DNA of 64,000 nucleotides from JAGWAJ01 sp026707615 (lineage in GTDB: Bacteria > Acidobacteriota > Vicinamibacteria > Vicinamibacterales > UBA8438), in the NCBI GenBank assembly GCA_965207595.1, contig CBDBMW010000012.1:2356001-2420000 (forward strand), written 5' to 3'. Positions 52,378-61,849 of this stretch are shown in pieces. Position 1 is the first letter of the stretch, and each line of letters opens with the position of its first letter. The notes below the pieces were generated by a model. That model made no database searches. It was not told the DNA's origin and saw only the letters and a program-made list of their open reading frames with translations. Made by a program: the position numbers and the translations under genes.

Positions 52378-55041
52378 TCAGCGGGTCCGGAACAGATCGC
52401 TCCGGGCGACCTCGTGGATCATCGTCCGGATCGGGTAGCCGTCGTCGCCGAGCCGCGCCACGATTGCCTCCACCGCGTCGCGATCCGCGAACTCGATCTC
52501 GGCGCCGGTCGAGAAGACCAGGAGCTGCGAGGTCAGGTGGCGGGCCACCTGCTCGAGGTCGTTGCCGAGCATGAGGCGCTTGTAGTCCTCGATCCCGCTG
52601 AACGCCTCGCCCTCCGGCGTCACGCCGCTCGGATCGACGGGCAGGCCCTCGACGTAGGGCAGGGGCACCGTGAACTCGCCGAACTGCGACTCACCGCCCG
52701 ACGCACGATAGCTTCGCCGGAAGCCGCCGATCGGGTCGAACGACTCCAGGGCGAACCCGGGCGGGTCTATGACCCGGTGGCAGCTCGCGCAGACCGGGTT
52801 CGCGCGGTGCGCCGTGAGCTGCTCGCGGATCGTCGTCGTGCCGCGCGTGTCCGGTTCCAGCCCCTCGATGCCCGGCGGCGGCGGGGCCGGCGGCTGTCCC
52901 AGCAGGTTGGCGAGGACGAAGTTGCCGCGCGGCACCGGCGAGGTGGTCGTCCCGTTCGCCGTCACCTTGAGCACGCTGGCCTGGGTGAGCAGGCCGCCGC
53001 GGGGGCTGTCGGCCGGCAGCGCCACCCGGCGCATCCGCTGCCCTATGACGCCCGGCAGTTCGTAGTGCTCGGCGAGGCGCCGGTTCGCGAAGGTGAAGTC
53101 GGCGTCGATCAGGCGGCCGATGCCGTGGTTCTCGTCGATCAGGGCGCCCAGGAACAGTTCCGTCTCGCGCGCCATCGCCTGGCCGAGCCGGTCGTCGTAC
53201 TCCGGATACAGCCCCGCGTCGGGGGTGGTGGCGCGCAGCTCGTAGAGCCGGAACGCCTGCCCCGCGAAGTCGCGCACGAAGCGCTCCGACCGCTCGTCGT
53301 CGAGCAGGCGGTCGACGTGCGCCGCCAGCACGGCCGGATCCGAGAGCCGCCCGTCGGCCGCCGCGCGGAGCAGCGGGGCATCCGGCAGGCTGCGCCAGAG
53401 GAAATAGGACAGGCGCGAGGCCAGCGCGAAGTCGTCGAGCGTGCGCGCATCGGCGCCCCCCGATGAGCCCGCCTGGTCGCCGCCGGCCTGGTCGCCGCCC
53501 GCCTGGTTGCCGCCCGCCTGGCCGCCGCCCGCCTGGTTGTCGCCCGCCTGGCCGCCCCCCGCCTCGGAGGCACCCCCCTGGAAGAGAAACGCGGGGGCGC
53601 TCAGGACGGCGCGCAGAGGAACCCGAACCGCTTCGAGGAATGGCCGCCCGTCCCTCAGCAGCGGTTCCGCGAGGCTGGCGTAGGCCTGGAGCTCACCTTC
53701 GCCGAGCGGCCGACGGAACGCGCGCGGGGCGAAGCCCGCAACCGCGTCGACGACGTGCTCGAACGGGTCCTTCGTCAGCACGATCCCGCCGGCGGCGTAG
53801 AACTCGACCCCCGGGAGCAGCCCGCGCGTGCTCGCGGGCGGCCATTCGTCGCCGACCGGGAGCGGGCCCTCGATGGTCATCGACCGGATGGCGATGCCCT
53901 CGCCGGGGTAGTCCTTCATGCCGCCGTAGCCCTCGGAGGGATCGGCGGGGCCGTAGCCCACCGCCTCCGGCGGCACGTCGAGGTCGGCCACCGAGAGGCC
54001 GATGAGGTCGCCGGGGCGCAGGTAGGGCCGCATCTCCACCGCGCGCGGGGCTTCGAGGTCGAACGTGCCGATCAGCTCGTCGAGCGACGCGGCCACGCCG
54101 GCCATCTTGCCCTGGTAGACGGTCAGCGTCACCGGGGTCCCGGCCTGGTAGGGGTAGGCCTCCACCGTGACCCGGTAGCGGCCGGGCTCGGTCACCGCGA
54201 AGCCCTCGGAGGCGCTGTGGAAGGTGTAGGTCGACCCGAAGTCGAAGAACATCACGTAGGCGTCCGGCACGCGCTTGACGATGCCGAGGCCGAGGGCCCT
54301 CGCGTGCTCTATGCCCCACAGGTAGCGCGACTTCGTGTAGTCGATGACGTGCCGGCGGGCGCCGGGGGCCGGGCCGGTCCGGAGCGCCGTGTCGAGCGCC
54401 GCGTCGGCTGCGTCGAGGTAGGACCGCACGTGGAGCGGCGACATGCTCTGGTTGGCGGCCACGGTGTCGAAGCCGCCGGAGTCGGCCTCGGCCGGCAACG
54501 TCAGGCTGAGGGCCTCGGCCACCGCGCCGTCTATCCCCAGCAGGTCCTCGATGGTGTAGGCGTACTCCAGGCGCGTCAGGCGCCGGAGCGGTGTTCGCTG
54601 CGGGCCGCGCGCCTCGAGATTGGCGTCCACGAGCGCCCTCTTGAGCGACCCGAGCGCGGCTTCGAGCACGGGTGGCGCCGGCGGGCGGGCGGCTGCGGGC
54701 GGCATCTCGCCCTTCTCCAGCCGCTCGTACACCCGTTCCCAGGCGCGGTAGGTCTCGCGGTCGCCGAGGTCGAACCCGAGCCGGGCGAGGTTGAGCGGGG
54801 TCACCGTCCGGTCGCCGTGGCACGCGAGGCACGACCCCTGGACGAGGGGCGCCACGTCCGCCTGGAACGACTGCGCGCCGGCCGCGCCGGACGCGAGCCA
54901 CAGGCACGCGGCGAGGGCCGCGGGCAACCGCGGCATCCTCATCGTCCGCATCGTCCGCCGCACCGTCCTGACCGCGGCGTCGTGCCTGCCGGTTCGGGCC
55001 TGCATCGGCGTTCTTCCTGGCGTTGTGGTTCCGCTGGTCAT
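52378..55041 (-). CDS. DUF1592/DUF1588-type secreted c-haem protein (third copy)
   Basis: 887 residues from ATG 55041; M36 (54936) with the leader PRLPAALAACLWLASGAAG may be the true start. The haem motif CLACH is at 71-75 and CASCH lies in the DUF1588 block (VIDPPGFALESFD). DUF1587, DUF1595 and DUF1592 are recognisable. A six-unit QAGG-type repeat is inserted in the DUF1592 region. Its DUF1552 partner is upstream by 12 bp, the reverse of the order at the other two loci. Confidence 0.87.
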   Translation of the reverse strand: MTSGTTTPGRTPMQARTGRHDAAVRTVRRTMRTMRMPRLPAALAACLWLASGAAGAQSFQADVAPLVQGSCLACHGDRTVTPLNLARLGFDLGDRETYRAWERVYERLEKGEMPPAAARPPAPPVLEAALGSLKRALVDANLEARGPQRTPLRRLTRLEYAYTIEDLLGIDGAVAEALSLTLPAEADSGGFDTVAANQSMSPLHVRSYLDAADAALDTALRTGPAPGARRHVIDYTKSRYLWGIEHARALGLGIVKRVPDAYVMFFDFGSTYTFHSASEGFAVTEPGRYRVTVEAYPYQAGTPVTLTVYQGKMAGVAASLDELIGTFDLEAPRAVEMRPYLRPGDLIGLSVADLDVPPEAVGYGPADPSEGYGGMKDYPGEGIAIRSMTIEGPLPVGDEWPPASTRGLLPGVEFYAAGGIVLTKDPFEHVVDAVAGFAPRAFRRPLGEGELQAYASLAEPLLRDGRPFLEAVRVPLRAVLSAPAFLFQGGASEAGGGQAGDNQAGGGQAGGNQAGGDQAGGDQAGSSGGADARTLDDFALASRLSYFLWRSLPDAPLLRAAADGRLSDPAVLAAHVDRLLDDERSERFVRDFAGQAFRLYELRATTPDAGLYPEYDDRLGQAMARETELFLGALIDENHGIGRLIDADFTFANRRLAEHYELPGVIGQRMRRVALPADSPRGGLLTQASVLKVTANGTTTSPVPRGNFVLANLLGQPPAPPPPGIEGLEPDTRGTTTIREQLTAHRANPVCASCHRVIDPPGFALESFDPIGGFRRSYRASGGESQFGEFTVPLPYVEGLPVDPSGVTPEGEAFSGIEDYKRLMLGNDLEQVARHLTSQLLVFSTGAEIEFADRDAVEAIVARLGDDGYPIRTMIHEVARSDLFRTR
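53468..53557 (-). repeat. Six 15-bp tandem repeats inserted in a DUF1592 gene
   Basis: Six 15-bp units (CCCGCCTGGTCGCCG and variants on the plus strand) encode AGG(D/N/G)Q repeats. The insert lies between two conserved blocks (FLFQGG before and FALASRLSYFLWR after) and keeps the frame. Confidence 0.88.
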
Positions 55042-55053
55042 CGGTCCTGCTCC

Positions 55054-56322
55054 CTACGCCCAGGTGAGCGTGCCGGTGCTCTGCCCGAACGAGTCGGTCT
55101 CGACGCCCAGGTTCTGGAGCAGCGTCAGGAACAGGTTGCACAGCGGCGCGTTGTGCTCGCCCTCGTGCGCGACGTGCGAGCCGTGCGCGAAGCCGCCGCC
55201 GGCGAGGAGGATCGGCAGGTCGACCGGCGTGTGGGCATTGGCGTTGCCCAGGTTGCTGCCGAAGAGCACCGTCGTGCTGTCGAGCAGCGGGCCGCCCCCG
55301 TCGCCGCGCTCCCGGAGCGCGGTCAGGAGGTCCCCGAAGGCGCCGACCACCTGCGCCTCGATCCGCTTCAACTGCGCGATCTTGGTCTCGTCCTGCCCGT
55401 GGTGCGAGAGGCTGTGCTGGTCGCCGGTCACGCCGCGGACCTGCGGCACCACCCCGTGGTCGTGGATCATCATGCTGACGACGCGCGACGAGTCGGTCTC
55501 CAGGATCAGCGGGATCATGCGGAACAGCAGCCGGATGCGCCCGACGAGGTCGGCCCGGTCCGGGATGTCGACGGGCGGCTCGTCGTCCACCGCCGGTTTC
55601 GGCCGGTCGAGCCAGCCCTGGACCTCGGTCAGCTCCTGCTCGGCGCCGCGCACGGCGTCGAAGTAGGCGTCCAGCTTGCGCCGATCGGCCGTGCTGGCGC
55701 GGTGGCGGAGCGCCGCCGTCTGCGACCGCAGGCGGTCGAGGATGCTGCCGCCGTCGGTCAGGCGCTGCGCTTCGCGCTCGACCTCCTCGGGCGTGCCTTG
55801 CAGGAAGAGTCGCCGGAAGAGGTTGGCGGGGCTGGTCTCGGCCGGAACCATGGCGCCGCTCGTCGTATACGACTGGCTCTGCGCGATCGCCGTCCCGAGG
55901 ACCACGGACGGGAAGCGCGTCACGTAGCCGAAGTGGTTGGCCGCCACCTGGTCGAGCGAGACGGTGTTCCGGAACCCGTCGAGCCCCGGCCGACGCGCCG
56001 CCGTCAGCCAGGTGATCTCGGAGTTGTGAGGCTGGCGGCCGCTCTGCTCCTCGTGCGAGAACCCGGAGAAGAGGGTGTAGCGCGACCGGTGCCCGTCGAT
56101 GAGCGACAGGTACTCGGTGGCCTCGTAGCCGGCGCCCGCCGTCTTCGGGAACCACGACGACGAGTAGAGCCCGAGCGTGCTGCAGATGGTCACCAGCCGC
56201 CGGGGCGCCGTGCCGGCCGCGCGGGCGAGGGCCGGGGACATCGACTCGAGCAGCGGCAGGGCCATCGCGACGCCGGAGGCGCGCAGGAACGTGCGGCGGT
56301 CGAGGGGTCGGGTTGCGATCAT
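55054..56322 (-). CDS. DUF1552 protein (third copy)
   Basis: 422 residues from ATG 56322 (CAGGAGCC upstream) with a twin-arginine leader DRRTFLRASGVAMALPLLE. Family blocks are SLDQVAANHFG, DSSRVVSMMIHDHGV, HSLSHHGQDE and the closing STGTLTWA. The open frame extends upstream, but that part is not leader-like. It is transcribed before the DUF1592 gene, unlike the other two pairs. Confidence 0.88.
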   Translation of the reverse strand: MIATRPLDRRTFLRASGVAMALPLLESMSPALARAAGTAPRRLVTICSTLGLYSSSWFPKTAGAGYEATEYLSLIDGHRSRYTLFSGFSHEEQSGRQPHNSEITWLTAARRPGLDGFRNTVSLDQVAANHFGYVTRFPSVVLGTAIAQSQSYTTSGAMVPAETSPANLFRRLFLQGTPEEVEREAQRLTDGGSILDRLRSQTAALRHRASTADRRKLDAYFDAVRGAEQELTEVQGWLDRPKPAVDDEPPVDIPDRADLVGRIRLLFRMIPLILETDSSRVVSMMIHDHGVVPQVRGVTGDQHSLSHHGQDETKIAQLKRIEAQVVGAFGDLLTALRERGDGGGPLLDSTTVLFGSNLGNANAHTPVDLPILLAGGGFAHGSHVAHEGEHNAPLCNLFLTLLQNLGVETDSFGQSTGTLTWA

Positions 56323-56499
56323 GCCTGTCGGCTCCTGGATATCTGTCTTTCTGCGTCGGGAATGAAGGTCGACCCGTGGCAGCCGAGTCGTGCGGTGGTC
56401 GACCTCGGGGCGAAGCCCTCGCCGACGCGGGCCGGGCGAACCCGTCCCACCGAAAGTGAGTGAATGCTCCGGCACTGTATCAACGCTCGTTCACGCCGG

Positions 56500-58557
56500 T
56501 CAAGACGGTCCCGAGGGCGGCGGGCTCGCGGTGAGCGACGGCTCGGCGACCCGGAACGGGCGCAGCGTCCGTGCCACCTCCGCCGCGTCGTGCACGGCCC
56601 GGACACGGGCGACGTAGCGTCCGGGAGGGAGGTGAGCAACGCCGACGATGCCGGTCACCCGGCGGCGCGAGGCGCCGGCAGCGGCGTCGGCGCCGGCATT
56701 CGCATCGGTATCGGCACCGTTCAGGGTGACTGCCCCCCGGGCCAGCACCGCGCCCGCGGCCTCGCCGACGACCTCGAGGTGGACGGCGGTCCGCTCCCAG
56801 ACTCCGGGTGATGCCGCGTACAGCTCCGTGTACGCCAGCAGCCGTCCGCTGGCGACCTGCGCCTCGATCGGGGGACGGATGTTCCCGGCCGGCGACAACG
56901 CCTGATCCGCGACCAGCAGGTCGCCGGCCGCGACCGGAGCCGGGGGCGCCCGTTCGAGGCGGACCGGATGCTCCACGCTGCCCCGGCGGCCCGCGGCATC
57001 GATCACCGCGAGCCGCAAGCTGTAGCGGCCTGGCGACTCCACCGGGATCGGCAGAGAGACCTCCAGCACCGGCCCGTTGGGTCCGCCCGCCAGCCGCGGC
57101 GTGACCGGCAGGGTCTCCGCCCACCCCGTCGTACGCGCCGGATCGCGCAGGAGATACGACACTGTCAGGGGGGACAGGCCGCCGGGGGCGCCGACCTCCA
57201 CCGCGGTCAGGATCTGCAGGCCGGGTTCGTCGGCCATACGGTACGCGTACGTTGCAACGCGGACCGGCAGCTCGCGCACGGCGGTCGGGGAGCGGAGCAT
57301 GCGGGCCACGCGCTCGGCCTCGCCGGGGTCCGCGGTCTCCGGCGGGAGCCGCACCGTGCGCCCCGCGCGCACGCGCGCCCCGGCCCGTCGCACTGCCACC
57401 TCGATCGCCAGGCTGTCCCGTTCGGCGTCCGCGGGGTGCGACTCCACGCCGAGCAGGTAGTAGCCGGTGAGCTCGCTGCGGATGCGGTCGAAGAGGGGAT
57501 CGGGGTTGTTGCCGGCCCGCAGCAGGCGCCCTCCGGTCAACGACACGGCGGCGAGGAGGCCCTCCTCCTGCATCCGGCGGTCCTGCCGCAGCGTCGGCGC
57601 CAGGGCCTGCCGGGCCGTGTCGACGAGCGGCTCGTCGAGCATGACGACGTACAGCGTCGTGCGCGCCGCGGCGGCCCGGCGCTCGACCTCGCGGAGGGTC
57701 AGACCCGCCCCGTCGATCACGAAGCCGCCGGAGATCCACACCAGCGCCTTGGGTCCGTCGATCTCGCCGAGGCCGGCCAGGATGGACTCGAGCTCGCGGC
57801 GCACGGCCTCCGTGCGGCGGCGCGTCTCGTTGACGATCTGCCGGCTCTCCGCCCGCACCAGTTGGCGGCACGCCACGACGCCGATGTCGTCCTCGCAGAC
57901 GCGGGCGACCACTTCCGCTTCCATCCCGGCGTTCCCGTATTCCGCAATCTGGTAGGCCTCGAAGAGTCCGATGTTGAGGGAACCCTGCGGGGGGCGTCCC
58001 CGGCCCGCGAGGCCGGCAACGGCGCGGCGGACCCGGTCGTGGTCCGCCGTGAAGTCGATGTAGGCGGCAGGCTGGGGCACGGCGAGCAGGGCCACCCGAT
58101 CCGCCGGGTCGAGCGTGTCGACGAAGTCGGCGGCGGCGCGCATCACGTGCCGCCCCTCGCCGAAGAGGAAGCTCTCCTCGTCGATGGCGAGGACGACCAG
58201 CCGTCCGGGGGGCTGGTCCGCGTTGGAAGAAAGGAAGAGACCGGCCGCCGGCGCCGCCGTCGGCTCGGGCTGCGGCGGTCCGAGGGGAATGAACTGGGCC
58301 TCGACGACCGGGCGAAGCTCCCCGTCGACGGCGACCTCGAAGTCCGACGCGGCGAGGTCGGCGACGGGGACCCCCTCGGCGTCCACCACCCAGGCGTCGA
58401 CCTCGATCAGGTCGACGCCGCTCCGGAAGTCGGGCTGCTGCGGAGGGGGCTGCGCGGCGAGCGCCGCGCCCGGGACGAGGCCGGCGAGGCCGGCGAGAAG
58501 CACCCCTGTCGGGACGATTCCCGCCGGTCGCCGGACGCCCGTGGGCGCGGCTCGCAT
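56500..58557 (-). CDS. VWFA-related secreted protein of the Acidobacterial type
   Basis: 685 residues with a leader (PTGVLLAGLAGLVPGAALAA). The first third is a von Willebrand A-like fold: LIEVDAWVVDAEGVPVADLAASDF, RLVVLAIDEESF (in place of the DxSxS MIDAS), and VDTLDPADRVALLAV. This combination matches the VWFA-related domain common in Acidobacteriota. A long beta-rich C-terminal part follows. It lies 119 bp beyond the TonB receptor gene on the same strand. Probably an envelope adhesion or complex-assembly protein. Confidence 0.83.
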   Translation of the reverse strand: MRAAPTGVRRPAGIVPTGVLLAGLAGLVPGAALAAQPPPQQPDFRSGVDLIEVDAWVVDAEGVPVADLAASDFEVAVDGELRPVVEAQFIPLGPPQPEPTAAPAAGLFLSSNADQPPGRLVVLAIDEESFLFGEGRHVMRAAADFVDTLDPADRVALLAVPQPAAYIDFTADHDRVRRAVAGLAGRGRPPQGSLNIGLFEAYQIAEYGNAGMEAEVVARVCEDDIGVVACRQLVRAESRQIVNETRRRTEAVRRELESILAGLGEIDGPKALVWISGGFVIDGAGLTLREVERRAAAARTTLYVVMLDEPLVDTARQALAPTLRQDRRMQEEGLLAAVSLTGGRLLRAGNNPDPLFDRIRSELTGYYLLGVESHPADAERDSLAIEVAVRRAGARVRAGRTVRLPPETADPGEAERVARMLRSPTAVRELPVRVATYAYRMADEPGLQILTAVEVGAPGGLSPLTVSYLLRDPARTTGWAETLPVTPRLAGGPNGPVLEVSLPIPVESPGRYSLRLAVIDAAGRRGSVEHPVRLERAPPAPVAAGDLLVADQALSPAGNIRPPIEAQVASGRLLAYTELYAASPGVWERTAVHLEVVGEAAGAVLARGAVTLNGADTDANAGADAAAGASRRRVTGIVGVAHLPPGRYVARVRAVHDAAEVARTLRPFRVAEPSLTASPPPSGPS

Positions 58558-58629
58558 GCGCTGGGTGAGCCTAGCGCCGCCAACCCGTCGCAGGTTCCGT
58601 GTTCGGCCCCAGCCCCCACCGTCCCAGGG

Positions 58630-58674
58630 GCTCGCGCCGCGGCACTCCGCTGCGTTGCGTTCTGCGGCGCAAGC
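58630..58674 (-). terminator. Hairpin after the TonB receptor gene
   Basis: On the minus strand GCTTGCGCCGC pairs with GCGGCGCGAGC (11 bp, one G-U) just after the receptor stop. The first arm is embedded in TAGGAGCTTGCGCCGCAG, a near match to the hairpin after the cytochrome gene at 9187. Confidence 0.5.
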
Positions 58675-58676
58675 TC

Positions 58677-61559
58677 CTAGAAGCTCGTCTGGATGCCGAA
58701 CGACAGCCGCCGGCCAAGCTGGATGCTGATCGGCCGGTGGAAATCGGCGTTCAACTGTCCCTCGCCGCCGAAGTACTGGTTGCGCGACGTGACGGCCGCC
58801 TTGTTGAAGATGTTGTCGGCCGTCATGTATACGCGCGCCTGCCAGTTGCCGATGTTCATGTCCTTCATGAAGCGGAGTTGCAGCCGCGTCGTGGCATCGT
58901 AGAACATCGTGCCGGGCTCTACGAGTTGCACCTCGGTCGTCCCCTCCTGGAGGTTCAGTGCGCGGCCGCCGGTGTCGAAGGCGCTCACGCGGTAGCGGGC
59001 CAGTTGCGTGTCCCCCGCGAAAACCTGAAAGAGGCCGGAGATCATCGTCTCGAACGGCAGCGGCACTGCCCCCGACAGCTTGCCCATGTGCCTGTAGGGC
59101 GTCGAGTTGTGGCAGAAGCGGAGGCGGTTGGGGTCGTCCTGCGCACTCGTGCAGCGATGGTTCTCGGAGGCCCCGGCCGTCCAACTCGCGTTCATGAACC
59201 CGCCCCGCGGCAGCGTCCCGTCGACGATCACCTCGAAGCCGTTCCAGCTCCGCCAGTCGTCCGGGGCCAGCGTCAGGTACTGGCTGCCAGTCGAGAAGAC
59301 AAAGCCGGGGTTCCACTCGTAGACCGTGATCTCCTCGCCGCCGCCGTTCGGCAGCCGCGAGTCGCTTGGTGCCGTGAAGGTCACGGGGCTCCAGTCGCTG
59401 GCGTCGATGTTCAGGTTGTCGAACCAGCGGAGGTCGGAGTAGTGGCGGCGGTGCCACATCCCGCTGATCGACCAGCCGTCCGCCAACTGGTGCTCGATGC
59501 CGCCGGAGTACTCCCAGTTGTGGCCGCGCGGCGCATCCGGATCGAGCGAGTACGCGCTGGTCGGCGTGCCGAAGTTGGGATTGTACGAAGGCCCGATCTC
59601 GTCGAACTGTGGGTTGCCGTCGGGATCCAGCATCGTCCCGTCCCCGTTGAGGTCGGTCCACGTCCGGTAGTCGAGGTTGCCGGTGGGGGAGAGCGGATTG
59701 AATCGGTCGCTGATCCCCAGCGCCTCGTTCGCCACGTAGCGCCCCACGGAGAACTTCACCGCTGTCCTGCCGTCGTCGAAGAGGTCGTAGGCCGCCCCGG
59801 CCCGGACGTTCCAGTCCTGCCAGTCCGGGATGTCGGGGTAGCCGTCGATCTGGAGCTCCGGCGTGAAGAAGCCGGCCGGCCGGGAGCCGCCCGGGATCGA
59901 GTTGTTGAACCAGTCGTAGCGGAGTCCGAGGTTCAGCGTGAGCCGGTCGACGGTCCAGGCGTCCTGCGCGTAGATTCCGCAGTCGCAGTTCTGCTTCCGG
60001 GCGTTCTGGAACGCACCGTTGGCCATCACCAGGGCGCCGACCGGGTTGCCGAGGAAGGTGAAGGCCTGGAAGATGTCGCCCGCGGCCGGCCACGAGTAGT
60101 ACTGCACGTTGTTCATGTAGGTGAGGCCGGCCTTGAAGTTGTGCGAGCCGGTGACGTAGGAAACCGACGCCTGCACGTGGCGCCGGTGCGTCTCGTCGGC
60201 GATGTTGATGAAGCTGGTGTTGTAGTGCTGGCCCGTGGCGAAATCGCGGAAGGGGGCCCGCCCCCGGTTCTCCTCGAACGCCGCCATGTAGAGGTCCTGG
60301 CGCGAGTAGGCGAAGGTCACCTCGGCGAGGAGCCGGCTCGTGATCGGCGCCGTCCAGCGAATGTTGGTCAGGTTCGTCGGACTGGAGACCCCGTTGAAGA
60401 GCGCCTCCGCGCTCACACGGCCGAACCCGGTGCCGACGACGTGGTTGAAGTTGTTGCGGTGTCCGTGGTACGAACCGCTCAGCTTGTTGATGTCGTTGAT
60501 CTGCCAGGTGAGGCGGAACTGCTGCTGCCCGTTGTCGACGCTGTTGAAGGCCCGCAGGTCGTCCCCGATTCCTTCCGGGGTCGACGGCTCGGCGGGGTCC
60601 CAGAAGGTGTCGAGGATGTAGCTCTTGCTGCGGCTCTCGGTGAACGACGTGAAGAACCAGAGCCGGTTGCTGACGATGGGGCCGCCGAGTGACGGGTTGA
60701 TGTTCCAGTTGAACGCGTTCGGGGCGAAGCGGAAGCCGATGTCCTTGAGCTCCTGGCTCTGGTTGTCCCAGGCGAAGTTCTCGTTGGCGCCCGCGGCGAA
60801 GACGCCGCCGGAGAAGTTGTTGCCGCCGGACTTCGGGATCAGGTTCGACCGGACGCCGCTCGACGCGTACTCCGCCGATTGCGAGGAGACGTCGAAGACC
60901 AACTCCTGGACCGACATCTCGTCGGTGAGCAACCCGATGCCGCCCACGTACTGGTTGCGGGAGCCGAGCTGCATCCCGCTCTTGATGCCGTCCACGTGAG
61001 GCTGCGCGTCCGCCCGGTCCGAGCCGTGGAGCGATGCGCCCAGGCTGTAGGCGTTCCCGGTCACACCCGGCACGTACTGCATCGCGGTCATGACGCTCGC
61101 CGAGCCCGGGAGGGCCTGGATGCGCTCCGGCGTCAGCACCGTCTGCTGCCGCACGCTCACGACGTCGACCAGCGGCGAGACGCCGGTGACGGTCACCGTC
61201 TCCTCGACGCCGCCGACCTCCAGCATGGCGTCGACCGGCGCCACGAACGCCCCCGTCAGCACGACGTCCTCGCGGATGAACTGCCGGAAGCCGGGCAGCG
61301 TGAAGGTGACGGAGTAGGTGCCGGGCGGCAGCGTGATGAATCGGTAGTTCCCGGCGCCGTTGGTGAACACGGTGCGCACGCCTTCGATCAGGGCCGGGCT
61401 CCGCGCCTCGACCGTCGTTCCGGGCAGCGCGGCCCCGGTCTCGTCGATGACGGTCCCCGTGATGCCGGCCTGATCCTGCCCCCGGACGAGGCCGGGGTTG
61501 AGCACGAGGGCGGCCAGACAGAAAACTGCCGCCCAACGCGTCGATACGTGCATCCTCAT
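58677..61559 (-). CDS. Oar-like TonB-dependent receptor with carboxypeptidase-regulatory domain
   Basis: 960 residues. After a leader (AAVFCLAALVLNPGLVRGQ) comes a CarboxypepD_reg domain (GITGTVIDETGAALPGTTVEA, near residues 30-110), a plug domain (SVRQQTVLTPERIQALPG) and a long beta-barrel ending in aromatic GRRLSFGIQTSF. It has the architecture of Oar-like outer-membrane receptors, very common in Acidobacteriota, importing large ligands. GGAGGGA precedes ATG 61559. It is divergent from a TetR regulator, whose operator-like palindrome lies between. Confidence 0.9.
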   Translation of the reverse strand: MRMHVSTRWAAVFCLAALVLNPGLVRGQDQAGITGTVIDETGAALPGTTVEARSPALIEGVRTVFTNGAGNYRFITLPPGTYSVTFTLPGFRQFIREDVVLTGAFVAPVDAMLEVGGVEETVTVTGVSPLVDVVSVRQQTVLTPERIQALPGSASVMTAMQYVPGVTGNAYSLGASLHGSDRADAQPHVDGIKSGMQLGSRNQYVGGIGLLTDEMSVQELVFDVSSQSAEYASSGVRSNLIPKSGGNNFSGGVFAAGANENFAWDNQSQELKDIGFRFAPNAFNWNINPSLGGPIVSNRLWFFTSFTESRSKSYILDTFWDPAEPSTPEGIGDDLRAFNSVDNGQQQFRLTWQINDINKLSGSYHGHRNNFNHVVGTGFGRVSAEALFNGVSSPTNLTNIRWTAPITSRLLAEVTFAYSRQDLYMAAFEENRGRAPFRDFATGQHYNTSFINIADETHRRHVQASVSYVTGSHNFKAGLTYMNNVQYYSWPAAGDIFQAFTFLGNPVGALVMANGAFQNARKQNCDCGIYAQDAWTVDRLTLNLGLRYDWFNNSIPGGSRPAGFFTPELQIDGYPDIPDWQDWNVRAGAAYDLFDDGRTAVKFSVGRYVANEALGISDRFNPLSPTGNLDYRTWTDLNGDGTMLDPDGNPQFDEIGPSYNPNFGTPTSAYSLDPDAPRGHNWEYSGGIEHQLADGWSISGMWHRRHYSDLRWFDNLNIDASDWSPVTFTAPSDSRLPNGGGEEITVYEWNPGFVFSTGSQYLTLAPDDWRSWNGFEVIVDGTLPRGGFMNASWTAGASENHRCTSAQDDPNRLRFCHNSTPYRHMGKLSGAVPLPFETMISGLFQVFAGDTQLARYRVSAFDTGGRALNLQEGTTEVQLVEPGTMFYDATTRLQLRFMKDMNIGNWQARVYMTADNIFNKAAVTSRNQYFGGEGQLNADFHRPISIQLGRRLSFGIQTSF

Positions 61560-61849
61560 GCGTCGATTCCCTCCGCGGTCGTCGCCGGCCTCCCGCCGCC
61601 GACGCCGAAGCCACTCGCCTTGCCGGGGCGGGCGGTTCGTCGGTATGGTTGCGGCGTCGTCGAACCGTGCGGCCCGCGCATCGGTTTCCGGATCGCCGCA
61701 GCACCCCGGGCAAAGTGAGTGATCACTACACAAACGTCTGAGCGTACCATACGGGCGGGGGCGGCACAACCGGCAGCGTCTCGCGCCGGCGCGTCGCGGC
61801 GGTGGACCCCGGGGCGGCGCGAACCGCGGCGGTTGACGAGGTCACGGCC
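61560..61849. other. 290-bp divergent region with a perfect palindrome
   Basis: It holds AGTGATCACT (61718-61727), a 10-bp perfect palindrome, located between the receptor and TetR starts. No consensus promoter could be identified with confidence on either strand. The palindrome is a candidate TetR operator. Confidence 0.45.

Noticed and set aside
53468..53557. Intergenic minisatellite
   Set aside because: The repeat lies in frame within a coding region whose conserved flanks continue on both sides.
56500..61713. Single 1737-codon frame joining the VWFA region and the antisense-like reading of the receptor
   Set aside because: Only the part from 58557 down has domain content; the upstream part is an alternative phase of the TonB receptor gene.
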